This document shows positions 47,140 through 54,907 of a stretch of DNA of 64,000 nt, one piece after another; position 1 is the stretch's first letter, and every line of letters starts with the position of its first letter. The notes under the pieces are model-generated. The model ran no database searches, had not been told where the DNA came from, and saw nothing but the letters and a program-made list of their open reading frames with translations. The stretch is from assembly GCA_050248495.1 (NCBI GenBank), contig JBFWSG010000011.1, forward strand, positions 67,436-131,435. The letters are read 5' to 3'. This stretch comes from DASYDU01 sp050248495. GTDB taxonomy: Bacteria; Planctomycetota; Planctomycetia; Pirellulales; Lacipirellulaceae. Made by a program: the position numbers and the translations under genes.

Positions 47140-49644
47140 ATGCGCGCACACGATGACGCCGCCAACCGAGATGCCGCCAACCGAGAAGTCGATTGGTCTG
47201 CCGATCCGCCGCTCAACGCCGCATTGATGGAAGAGCTCCGCGAGTTGCTCGCACGGTTGTGTGACGATCAGTTGTGCGACGAACCACTGACTGGCGGCGG
47301 TCAATTCTCCGGCGGCGACCGCGCGCGGCTCAACGAGATTCTCGACACCCACGCCGCGGCCCGCCGCTACTACTTGAAATACGTGGCGATCCACAGCTCG
47401 CTCTCCGCCATGGCCGGGAGCGCTTCGGCGGCCGACGCCCAGCTCGCCGTCGAGCGGATCACGCTCGAACGCTTTGCCGGCCGCACCGGTCCGCCGCTTG
47501 CGCCGTGCGGCATCGAACCCTTGCAACTGGAGCGCCGCGAACGCTGGCAATCGGTGCTGCGGTGGTCAGCGGGAATCTCGGCGGTGGTTGCGCTGGCGAT
47601 GGCCGGCTGGTGGCTGACGGTGCGGGAACGGAAGGATGCCTTGCTGGCGGAGGCCGTGTTGGACGGCAATCTCAAGCCCGCGGTCGACGTTTCGTTCGGC
47701 AGTCAGCCGTTCGGCAATCAACCGTTGGCCGCCGAAGTCACCTATGTTTCCAATGCCGCTGTGTGGCAGAATCCGAACGGTTCGTTCACGTTGGCGTCGC
47801 GCGTCCGCGCGGGCGAAAATCTCACGCTCGAGCGCGGGCAGGTCGAGCTAACGTATTCGACGGGCGCCAAACTGCTGCTCACCGGCCCATCGGAGTTTCT
47901 CGTGCTTCCGGCGGGCGGCAAACTCCGCCGCGGCGAGCTGGTGGCCCGCGTGCCGCAGGCGGGCCACGGCTTCACGATCGAGACGCCGCACGGCAAAGTC
48001 ATCGACCTCGGCACCGAGTTCGGCGTCGTGGTCGACGACTTCGGCGTGTCGCAAGTGAGCGTCTTCGAAGGCAAAGTGGAAACGTTGCCCAGCGGCCCGG
48101 CCGGCCTCGCGCAGGACAAGATCGAGCTCACCTCCGGCCGCGCGATTCAGTGGACGGCGGACTCGGTCACGCCGATCAGCGTGCAGGGTCGTCGCTACGG
48201 ACGGCCGGAAGAATCGTGGCCGGCGGGCGACGAAGCGACGACGGCAACCTCTCAGCCGCTGCTCGACGTCGACTTCCGCGGACGCGAGCTCCAGGCCGGC
48301 AATTGGAAGACCTATGGCGAATTGGTCGCTTCGCAGCGGGGTCTGCGCTTGCAGGGCGCGGCGGTCGGGCGGCCCTACTTGATCGCGGCCCAGGAGTTGG
48401 ACCCCGTGGCAGGCCCCGTGAATGTCGTCTGCGACCTCCGCTTTGAAAGCGTTGACGACGCCGAGCACGCTTCGTTCGCCATCCTGACTCGCAGTTCCGA
48501 TGCGCAAAGCAAGTCCGGAACGCCCTGGCAGGATATGCTCTCGCGCAGCGTGCGCTGCCGCTTGATGGCCGACCTCCTCTCGGGCGAGGGCCTGCTCGAG
48601 GCCGGCACCAAGTACGAAGCCGACCGCGAGCACACCAACATCTCCTGGGGCGGCTTCTCGCAACCGCGCCCCGGGACGCTCTATCGGCTCGAGATGCGCG
48701 ACGACGGTCTCAATGTGTCGTTCACCGTTTCGCTTGTCGAGAATCCGTCGGTCCGCAAGACGATCACCTGCCGCTCGCTGTTCCGCGGCAACCAAAACTT
48801 CGTCGCGCTCGAAGGGCCCAGCCTGGGAACTGCCACGGTCGAACGGCTCGTCGTCACGCAGGACGGTCTGCAGGGGCGCAATTCGACGCTGGCGTTCTCG
48901 GCCTTCGACAAATCACAAAGTGTCAGCGGCGCTCCCGAGGAGTTGGCCCAACAACTGGACGAGCTGATTCCCGCCGACGCGCAGCTCGTCGTCCGCGATT
49001 CGTTTGACGCCGACGAGGTCGATGCCAAGGTTTGGAAGACGCTCGGCGACGTCGCGGTCGACGACGGCGAAGTGCAGCTGGGCGTTCCGAACAATGAGCA
49101 GCACATCGACACCTGGAAGGCCCGGCCGTATCTGCTCACGCGGCAAGAGTTTGATCCTGCGGACGGCGCGCTCACGATCGTCGGCAAAGTGACCTTCTCG
49201 GAAAACTTTCTGCACGGCTACGGCGGATCGTTCGCCGTGATGACCCGTGCCGACGACACGCATGGCGGCGGCCCGGCCTGGGAAAACTCGATCCTGCGGC
49301 GGGGCGTGCGGTCAAACTTCTGGCCGGCCGCGTACGGCTTCGACCACAGCCTTGAAATCCACGAGAAGCCCGAGCCGAACACGATCTCGCTGCTGGTGGC
49401 CGAGGCCTTCCCGATCGCGCCCAGCTCGCGGTCGTATCTGTTCCGCATCGTGGACGACGGCAGCGCGGCGACGCTCACCTTCCTCGACGCCCGAGACCCC
49501 GAGACGCGCAAGACCGTCTCGCATGCCACCAGCGCCGCGATGCTGCGCAGCGGCCACATCGGCTTCGAAAGCTGCTGGGGCTCACCCCTGCGACTCGACG
49601 AAGTGCGGATCTACCGCGGCGGCGAGCCGTCCGAGTTTCGCTAG
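47140..49644 (+). CDS. FecR-domain transmembrane protein, likely anti-sigma regulator with sugar-binding-like domains
   Basis: 834 residues. The N-terminal 130 residues are cytoplasmic (LMEELRELLARLCDDQLCDE), as in anti-sigma proteins of this group. One membrane helix (GISAVVALAMAGWWLTV) is near 150-165. A FecR domain follows (residues 190-330; GFTIETPHGKVIDLGTEFGV, VSVFEGKVETL). Two LamG/concanavalin-like beta-sandwich repeats occupy 370-600 and 630-830, beginning LLDVDFRGRELQAGNWKTYG and VVRDSFDADEVDAKVWKTLG. It likely senses an outside signal and controls the upstream sigma factor. Confidence 0.87.
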   Translation: MRAHDDAANRDAANREVDWSADPPLNAALMEELRELLARLCDDQLCDEPLTGGGQFSGGDRARLNEILDTHAAARRYYLKYVAIHSSLSAMAGSASAADAQLAVERITLERFAGRTGPPLAPCGIEPLQLERRERWQSVLRWSAGISAVVALAMAGWWLTVRERKDALLAEAVLDGNLKPAVDVSFGSQPFGNQPLAAEVTYVSNAAVWQNPNGSFTLASRVRAGENLTLERGQVELTYSTGAKLLLTGPSEFLVLPAGGKLRRGELVARVPQAGHGFTIETPHGKVIDLGTEFGVVVDDFGVSQVSVFEGKVETLPSGPAGLAQDKIELTSGRAIQWTADSVTPISVQGRRYGRPEESWPAGDEATTATSQPLLDVDFRGRELQAGNWKTYGELVASQRGLRLQGAAVGRPYLIAAQELDPVAGPVNVVCDLRFESVDDAEHASFAILTRSSDAQSKSGTPWQDMLSRSVRCRLMADLLSGEGLLEAGTKYEADREHTNISWGGFSQPRPGTLYRLEMRDDGLNVSFTVSLVENPSVRKTITCRSLFRGNQNFVALEGPSLGTATVERLVVTQDGLQGRNSTLAFSAFDKSQSVSGAPEELAQQLDELIPADAQLVVRDSFDADEVDAKVWKTLGDVAVDDGEVQLGVPNNEQHIDTWKARPYLLTRQEFDPADGALTIVGKVTFSENFLHGYGGSFAVMTRADDTHGGGPAWENSILRRGVRSNFWPAAYGFDHSLEIHEKPEPNTISLLVAEAFPIAPSSRSYLFRIVDDGSAATLTFLDARDPETRKTVSHATSAAMLRSGHIGFESCWGSPLRLDEVRIYRGGEPSEFR

Positions 49645-50029
49645 CGGAGAAGATAACAGGCAGGGGGCGAAGATGACACGCAGCGGGGCGTTCATCTCGC
49701 GCGAATTCCCCGCCGACTTGCCGAAGGCGCCAATTGGAACATTGGGCGGCCTGGTCGCGTGTCGACGGCCTGCTTTTCATCTGTCGACCGCGGACAGTCC
49801 GATCGACACTCCTCTCTGGCGCTCAGGGATTTCTGCATTCTGCTTTCGCGTCGCGACCTGCAACCATCGCAAGTCGTCGCGACATAGGCGATTGCACTTT
49901 GTCGGTTGGTGCGAAACATTGATGACACTGCCAATTCAGAAGACTGTGGCGAGCAGAAGATAACGGAACATGCTTCAAGTCTCTAATCGGGCTTGGCGAT
50001 ACATCATTCATTGTCGATCCATCAACCGA
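49645..50029. other. 385-base gap, no gene seen
   Basis: Only short frames without protein-like composition occur here. The base composition becomes more AT-rich toward 49900, which marks the left edge of the accessory islet that runs to about 52.1 kb. Confidence 0.3.
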
Positions 50030-50482
50030 TTACTGCAACGGATTTTGCGAAGCGATGGATATGCGTTTGTGATTGGCTGATGGCAACAGCTTGGCATTGA
50101 CCATTTGCTCGTAGTCGCTGCGACAATTGAGACGCCCTGGCACCAAGCCAAACCATTTAATGAACAAAAACTCTTCCAACTCACTTCGTCCCAAGATGTC
50201 GGCCAAGAACGACAGTCGGTAGTCTCTGGCAAAGACCGCCATATCGACCGACACTGGCTTCTGCCGGAATCCGTGCTTGCCGTGAACGATGTCGCTCAGT
50301 CGATGCTTTAAGTGAGTCGTCTCGCCCACATACTTCGGTACTTCTCCACACCAGATGGCGTAGACGCCACCTAGAGCCGCCAGTTCGACTTCCAAAACGC
50401 CGTCGACCGAGATTGAGTAGCGTTGGGCATCCCACAGCTCTCGTTCAAGTTCGAGCAAGCGATCTAAATTGTCGGGTGACAT
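50030..50482 (-). CDS. GIY-YIG nuclease-like protein
   Basis: 150 residues from ATG 50482. The domain signature is GGVYAIWCGEVPKYVGETTH: GVY and YVG stand for GIY and YIG. The catalytic Arg (HLKHRLSDI) follows at the right distance, and a Glu occurs in SELEEFLFIKWF. The N-terminal 40 residues are an acidic helix (DNLDRLLELERELWDAQRYS). The frame is open upstream to TTG 50611, but that would overlap the divergent RusA-like gene. Small GIY-YIG proteins act in repair, restriction or mobile elements. Lower GC than the surroundings suggests acquisition. Confidence 0.72.
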   Translation of the reverse strand: MSPDNLDRLLELERELWDAQRYSISVDGVLEVELAALGGVYAIWCGEVPKYVGETTHLKHRLSDIVHGKHGFRQKPVSVDMAVFARDYRLSFLADILGRSELEEFLFIKWFGLVPGRLNCRSDYEQMVNAKLLPSANHKRISIASQNPLQ

Positions 50483-50596
50483 AGTGTAGGTCCACTTCGT
50501 CGAATTGCCACATTGTCTTGTGTACTTTTCGGAAATGCTAGTGTGCGATACAGTCACACTACCTGCAGCGTGTCGATGAGACTGCGAGTAAACAAA

Positions 50597-51085
50597 ATGC
50601 AAGACCTTCAATTTGAAGTCCGTGAAGTCGACGGGTGGCGACTACCTGTAATACGGATTGTTGACGCAGATATGGAAATCGCTGCTTCTGCACGTCGAGT
50701 GATTGGCAATTCTGTATACGGCTCACCATCAGGCAAACTGAATCTTGCTCGCTGGAAAGTCGCCGTTGCCAAAGCCGTGATATCTCAGCGTGGGTCGATG
50801 GAACTTTCTGGCCCTCGGTCGTTTGCAGTAACAGTCGGCTTCAGTTTTTACCCGCCCGCTCATGGAAATGGAGAGTTTGACATTGAGAATTTTCTGAAGC
50901 CTACACTGGACGCAGTCGCCGGTGGGCTCTTTGAAGAGAATATGGAGATCATCTGGAATGACGTTACCAGATGGCATTACAACGATTCGGTTTTTCACAG
51001 CCTATTGGTGCATCGACTGCAGGATGCTGACTTTCACGATGCGGAAGGTGCTGCAATTTTCGTAAGTGCAAGAAAAACGAAGTAA
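50597..51085 (+). CDS. RusA-like Holliday-junction resolvase candidate
   Basis: 162 residues from ATG 50597; ATG 50576 is in frame upstream. The segment FDIENFLKPTLDAVAGGLFE matches the RusA core, where the D-x-x-N-x-x-K-x-x-L-D-A-L pattern carries the catalytic acids, and NMEIIWNDVTRWHYND fits the following DD-x-x-x region. RusA enzymes are usually prophage-borne and cut four-way DNA junctions. It is divergent from the GIY-YIG gene with 114 bases between them and shares its lower GC. The family call is by motif only. Confidence 0.6.
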   Translation: MQDLQFEVREVDGWRLPVIRIVDADMEIAASARRVIGNSVYGSPSGKLNLARWKVAVAKAVISQRGSMELSGPRSFAVTVGFSFYPPAHGNGEFDIENFLKPTLDAVAGGLFEENMEIIWNDVTRWHYNDSVFHSLLVHRLQDADFHDAEGAAIFVSARKTK

Positions 51086-51105
51086 CGACGGATCGATACA
51101 ACGGG

Positions 51106-51186
51106 TGAAGATAAGGGGACATGAAGAAAAGATGAGGAAAAGGATGAAGAAAAGGGGACATTCTGTGAAGAAAAGGGGGCATTCTG
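51106..51186. repeat. Purine-rich tandem 21-bp repeats (GGGGACATTCTG type)
   Basis: Two adjacent 21-bp copies at 51145-51165 and 51166-51186 begin TGAAGAAAAGGGG and end CATTCTG, with a single difference (A to G). A partial copy lies at 51106-51122. The GGGGACATTCTG motif resembles sequences that flank IS200-like/RAYT transposase genes in many genomes, so this may be a remnant. No transposase is present. Confidence 0.6.
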
Positions 51187-51233
51187 CTTATTTTGTCGAA
51201 GACGTAGAATGTCTCCTTGTCTTTCTGCAAGAT

Positions 51234-51266
51234 GGTGGGTCTCGTGGAACTCGATCCACCCTACGT
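51234..51266. repeat. Dispersed hairpin repeat, copy 1
   Basis: GGTGGGTC (51234-51241) and GATCCACC (51253-51260) form a stem with one mismatch around an 11-base loop, followed by CTACGT. It is 29/33 identical to the copy at 52026-52058, in the same orientation. The two copies flank the DUF433/DUF5615 pair. Confidence 0.65.
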
Positions 51267-51309
51267 GGATTTGTGGAGAGTGGCTGCGATGTGGCGCACG
51301 TCGAGCTGA

Positions 51310-51666
51310 TCAATCGCGAATGCGAAGCGTTGATTCATCCACGATCCATAACTTGCCCGCCAACGGCTCTTGATTCAGCGTCGGCAAGAATCGCTTCACG
51401 GCCGCCAGAACCCAGCTTTTGTCAAGTCGCGCCAGTCGCAGCACGATGATGCCCGCTGAATCGGCCGGCGGATACGCGCGAATGTCGGAGAAGTGTAAAT
51501 CCAGCGTGACGATCACGCGACCTTCTTGCCGGCAAACCTCCACAACGTCGGGATCGGGCCGGCCACCCAGATGCTGTTCGAGGACCGTTACGGCGTCGTG
51601 CCCAGCTTCGGTCAAGAGCGTTGCCACTTCGATCGGCAGGTTTTCGTCGACCTTGAACTTGAGCAT
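51310..51666 (-). CDS. DUF5615 PIN-like toxin candidate
   Basis: 118 residues. The start LKFKVDENLPIEVATLLTEA and the segment GRVIVTLDLHFSDIRAYPP are the conserved acidic motifs of the DUF5615 family, a PIN-like nuclease fold usually paired with DUF433 proteins. ATG 51666 overlaps the DUF433 stop by one base (TGATG), so the genes are coupled. Expected role: ribonuclease toxin inhibited by the DUF433 partner; this is family knowledge, not tested for this pair. Confidence 0.8.
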   Translation of the reverse strand: MLKFKVDENLPIEVATLLTEAGHDAVTVLEQHLGGRPDPDVVEVCRQEGRVIVTLDLHFSDIRAYPPADSAGIIVLRLARLDKSWVLAAVKRFLPTLNQEPLAGKLWIVDESTLRIRD

Positions 51667-51902
51667 CAAGTCACGCCGCTAGGCAGATAAACGGTGCGTT
51701 CACGCGCCAACTCTGCGGCATATTCCAGCGAGGCGTGAACGTCGTCGACGGAAAGCGCCGGGTAGCTCTGGAGCAGCTCCTCGGTCGAGACACCGGCTGC
51801 CACATTGTCGAGCAGCACGGACACCATGATGCGAGTGCCTTTGATACAGGCTTGGCCGTGACAAATCGCCGGATCCACAGAAATCCGTTCTCGCCAATTC
51901 AT
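51666..51902 (-). CDS. DUF433 antitoxin
   Basis: 78 residues from ATG 51902 (MNWRERISVDPAICHGQAC). The family pattern P-x-I-C-H-G-x-x-x-x-x-G-T-R-I is present in full, followed by a helix-turn-helix-like part (TEELLQSYPALSVDDVHASL). DUF433 proteins are small DNA-binding antitoxins. It is directly upstream of the DUF5615 gene and lies between two copies of a hairpin repeat. An upstream in-frame ATG at 51950 is less likely, since it would add 16 residues that are not typical of the family. Confidence 0.82.
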   Translation of the reverse strand: MNWRERISVDPAICHGQACIKGTRIMVSVLLDNVAAGVSTEELLQSYPALSVDDVHASLEYAAELARERTVYLPSGVT

Positions 51903-52025
51903 CGAATTCTCCTCCAAGACCATGCCGCTCGTATGGATTAATTTTATCACATCCTGACGCTCCGGCTAGCTGATGTGGTATGCGGGTAACTATGGCCGAA
52001 ACCGTGATCGTACATCAGGCAAATC

Positions 52026-52058
52026 GGTGGGTCCTGTAGAACTCGACCCACCCTACGT
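52026..52058. repeat. Dispersed hairpin repeat, copy 2
   Basis: GGTGGGTC (52026-52033) pairs perfectly with GACCCACC (52045-52052) around an 11-base loop ending GAACTC, followed by CTACGT. This is the better-preserved copy of the element at 51234-51266 and lies in the 253-base gap between the DUF433 gene and the convergent end of the GH63-like gene. Confidence 0.65.
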
Positions 52059-52154
52059 CTGCCTCGAGCGCTGAAGGATCGTGACGGGCAGGATTGTTGC
52101 CCATCTTACTTTTTGTAGACTCGGCGGGAGCCTCGCCCTCCCACGATGCGCCCC

Positions 52155-54878
52155 CTAGCGGTTGTGCGCTAGTGCGTGGAGCAGTTCGGTCACCAGCGCC
52201 GTCCAGCCGGTTTGGTGGGTAGCGCCGATGCCGCGGCCGGTGTCGCCGTGGAAGTATTCGTGGAAGAGGACGAGCTCGCGCCAGTGGGGGTCGGTGGCGT
52301 AGTGCGCTTCGTCGCCGTGGCAGGGGCGCTTGCCGGATGCGTCCGGCAGGAACAGGCGCGTGAGGCGCGTGGCCAGCTCGGCGGCGACTTGTTTGAGGTT
52401 CTTCATCTGGCCGGAGCCGGTGGGGCACTCGACGAGCAGATAGTCGCCGTAGAAATGGTGGTAGCGTTCGAGGGCTTCGATCAATAAGTAATTGACGGGG
52501 AACCACACCGGGCCGCGCCAGTTCGAGTTGCCGCCGAACATGCCGGAGGTCGAATCGCCGGGCGTGTAGTCGACGCGCGAGTGGAGCCCGTCGAGATGGA
52601 CCTCGTACGGATGGTCCTGATGGTAGCGCGAAAGGGCCCGCACGCCGTACGGCGAGAGGAATTCGTTCTCGTCCAAAATGTAGCGGAGCACGCGCTGCAG
52701 GCGCTCTTCTGACGGGATCGCCAGCAGGCGATGGACGTGTCGATGGGCATGGTCGCCCGATTCCCACTCGCCCTGGTCGCAGTAGCTGATGTGCCGCGCA
52801 AGATCGGTGCGGTGTTTGAGGAACCACTCCATCCGTTTCTTGAATCCGGGCAGGCGATCGATCACGTGCTGCTCGAGGATTTCGACGGCGAAGAGTGGGA
52901 TGATGCCGACCATCGAGCGAATCCGCAGCGGCAGCGTGGTGCCGTCGGCGCTGAGCACGTCGTAGTAGAAGCCGTCCTGGTCATCCCAGAGTCCCATGCC
53001 GCCGAGCGAATTCATGGCGTCGGTGATGGCCACGAAGTGTTCGAAGAACTTCGAGGCGATGTCCTCGTACGACGGATCGTCGGACGCGAGTTCCAGGGCC
53101 ATCGAGAGCATCGTCGCGCAGTAGAACGCCATCCAGGCGGTGCCGTCGGCCTGCTCCAGGTGCTGGCCGCCGGGGAGGGGCTGCGAGCGGTCGAACACGC
53201 CGATGTTGTCGAGTCCCAAAAAGCCGCCGGCGAACAGGTTGCGGCCCTGCGGGTCTTTGCGGTTGACCCACCAGGTGAAATTGATCAAGAGCTTGTGAAA
53301 CGCGCGGCGGAGAAAGAGCCGGTCGCGCTGGCCGCGGGCGCCGGTCATTTTGTAGACCCGCCAGCAAGCCCAGGCGTGGACCGGCGGATTCACGTCGCCG
53401 AACGCGAACTCGTAGGCCGGCATCTGGCCGTTGGGGTGCATGTACCATTCGCGCAGGAAGAGCAGCAGTTGCTCCTTGGCGAATTCGCCGTCGACGCGGG
53501 CCATCGGCAGCATGTGGAACGCGAGGTCCCAGGCCGCGTACCAGGGATATTCCCATTTGTCCGGCATCGAAACGATGTCGCGATTGAACAGATGGGGCCA
53601 GTCGCTGTTGCGGCCGTGCTTGTGGCCCTCGGGCGGCGACGGTTGCTCGGGATCGCCGTCGAGCCAGTCGCGGACGACCAGGTGATAGAACTGTTTGCTC
53701 GTGAGCAGGCCGGCGTATGCCTGCCGGGCGACGCGCCGCTCTTCGTCGCTGAGGCTGTGGTGATTGGGAATCCGCTCGGCGTAGAACTCGTCGGCCTCCC
53801 AGACGCGGCGGGCAATCGTGTGCTCGAATTCTTCGCTGAAGACGAGATTCTGCGAATCTTCGTCGGATACCAGCCGCAGGCGGACGACAACCTCGCCGCC
53901 GGCGGGCACGTGGAGCACGTAATGCCAGGCGACCTTGGTGCCGCGCTGCGCCGGGTTCACTGCGTCTTGTTTGCCGTGGATCACGTAGTCGTGGAAGGCG
54001 TCCTTGACGTAGGGCGTGGGATTCGCCGAACCATAGATCCGCTCCATGTTCGTTTCGTTTTCCGTGAACAAGAGCATCGGCCGCGTGCCGTCGGAGGCGG
54101 CGTCGGCCGCCATGCGGAACTTGCCGAGCGAGGCGTGCTGCGTGACGACGCCGCCCATACCGTCGGGATCAATCCGCGGCTTCACTTCGCAACCTTCGTG
54201 CAGGCAGCCCCACGTCCAGGAGTTGCGGAACCAGAGCGTCGGCAGCAGGTGGACCGTCGCCGCCTCCGGCCCGCGGTTGGCCACCGTGAGCCGCACGAGC
54301 ACATCGTCCGGCCCGGCCTTGGCGTATTCGGCAGTGACGTCGAAGTAGCGATTGCTGTTGAAGATGCCGGTGTCTGCCAGCTCGAACTCCGTGTCGCCCC
54401 GGCCGCGGCGGCGGTTTTCGTCCAGAAGCCAGGCGTACGGAAACTCGGCCTGCGGATATTTATAGAGTGATTTGACGTACGAGTGGGTCGGCGTGGCGTC
54501 GAGATAGTAGTAACACTCTTTGACGTCTTCGCCGTGGTTGCCTTCGTGGTTCGTGAGCCCGAACAGCCGCTCCTTCAAAATGGGGTCGTGCCCGTTCCAG
54601 AGCGCGACGGCGAACGCGAGGCGGCATTCGCGGTCGGTGAAGCCCAACAGGCCGTCCTCGCCCCAGCGATACGCGCGGCTGCGGGCGTGGTCGTGGGGAA
54701 AGTAGTCCCAGGTGTCGCCGTTGTTGGAATAGTCCTCGCGGACCGTGCCCCATTGCCGTTCGGCGAGATACGTGCCCCAGCGCTGCCAATTGGCCTTGCG
54801 CGCGTGCGCATCGGCCAGGCGCTGTTCTTCGGCGGCGAGAGCGGTCGTCGCAGTGGAGGGGAGCACGGCAGACGTCAT
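52155..54878 (-). CDS. GH63-like (MGH1-type) glucosidase
   Basis: 907 residues with no signal peptide, so probably cytoplasmic. The N-terminal part (ANWQRWGTYLAERQWGTVRE, YSNNGDTWDYFPHDHARSRA) and beta-sandwich region are followed by an (alpha/alpha)6 barrel with WAWKLxF-like segments replaced by WDLAFHMLPMARVDGEFAKE, LEQADGTAWMAFYCATMLSM and NSNWRGPVWFPVNYLLIEAL. These motifs belong to GH63/MGH1 glucosidases acting on alpha-glucosides such as mannosylglycerate- or glucosylglycerate-type compounds. The end HEYFHGDTGRGIGATHQTGW carries a conserved acid. It lies 29 bases after the NADH dehydrogenase gene and may be the last gene of that transcript. The substrate is unknown. Confidence 0.85.
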   Translation of the reverse strand: MTSAVLPSTATTALAAEEQRLADAHARKANWQRWGTYLAERQWGTVREDYSNNGDTWDYFPHDHARSRAYRWGEDGLLGFTDRECRLAFAVALWNGHDPILKERLFGLTNHEGNHGEDVKECYYYLDATPTHSYVKSLYKYPQAEFPYAWLLDENRRRGRGDTEFELADTGIFNSNRYFDVTAEYAKAGPDDVLVRLTVANRGPEAATVHLLPTLWFRNSWTWGCLHEGCEVKPRIDPDGMGGVVTQHASLGKFRMAADAASDGTRPMLLFTENETNMERIYGSANPTPYVKDAFHDYVIHGKQDAVNPAQRGTKVAWHYVLHVPAGGEVVVRLRLVSDEDSQNLVFSEEFEHTIARRVWEADEFYAERIPNHHSLSDEERRVARQAYAGLLTSKQFYHLVVRDWLDGDPEQPSPPEGHKHGRNSDWPHLFNRDIVSMPDKWEYPWYAAWDLAFHMLPMARVDGEFAKEQLLLFLREWYMHPNGQMPAYEFAFGDVNPPVHAWACWRVYKMTGARGQRDRLFLRRAFHKLLINFTWWVNRKDPQGRNLFAGGFLGLDNIGVFDRSQPLPGGQHLEQADGTAWMAFYCATMLSMALELASDDPSYEDIASKFFEHFVAITDAMNSLGGMGLWDDQDGFYYDVLSADGTTLPLRIRSMVGIIPLFAVEILEQHVIDRLPGFKKRMEWFLKHRTDLARHISYCDQGEWESGDHAHRHVHRLLAIPSEERLQRVLRYILDENEFLSPYGVRALSRYHQDHPYEVHLDGLHSRVDYTPGDSTSGMFGGNSNWRGPVWFPVNYLLIEALERYHHFYGDYLLVECPTGSGQMKNLKQVAAELATRLTRLFLPDASGKRPCHGDEAHYATDPHWRELVLFHEYFHGDTGRGIGATHQTGWTALVTELLHALAHNR

Positions 54879-54907
54879 TGCGGGGAGGGGAGCGAGGTCG
54901 AGGATGG

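Noticed and set aside
49672..49963. Open frame after the FecR gene (starts MTRSGAFISREFPADLPKAP)
   Set aside because: No ribosome-binding site, mixed composition and no similarity that I recognise; it continues a shadow frame of the FecR gene.
50964..51230. Minus-strand open frame across the GGGGACATTCTG repeats
   Set aside because: It is produced by the purine-rich repeats and gives a low-complexity His/Phe/Pro protein.
52731..54470. Long plus-strand open frame opposite the GH63-like gene
   Set aside because: Antisense shadow; no protein-like motif and no ribosome-binding site.
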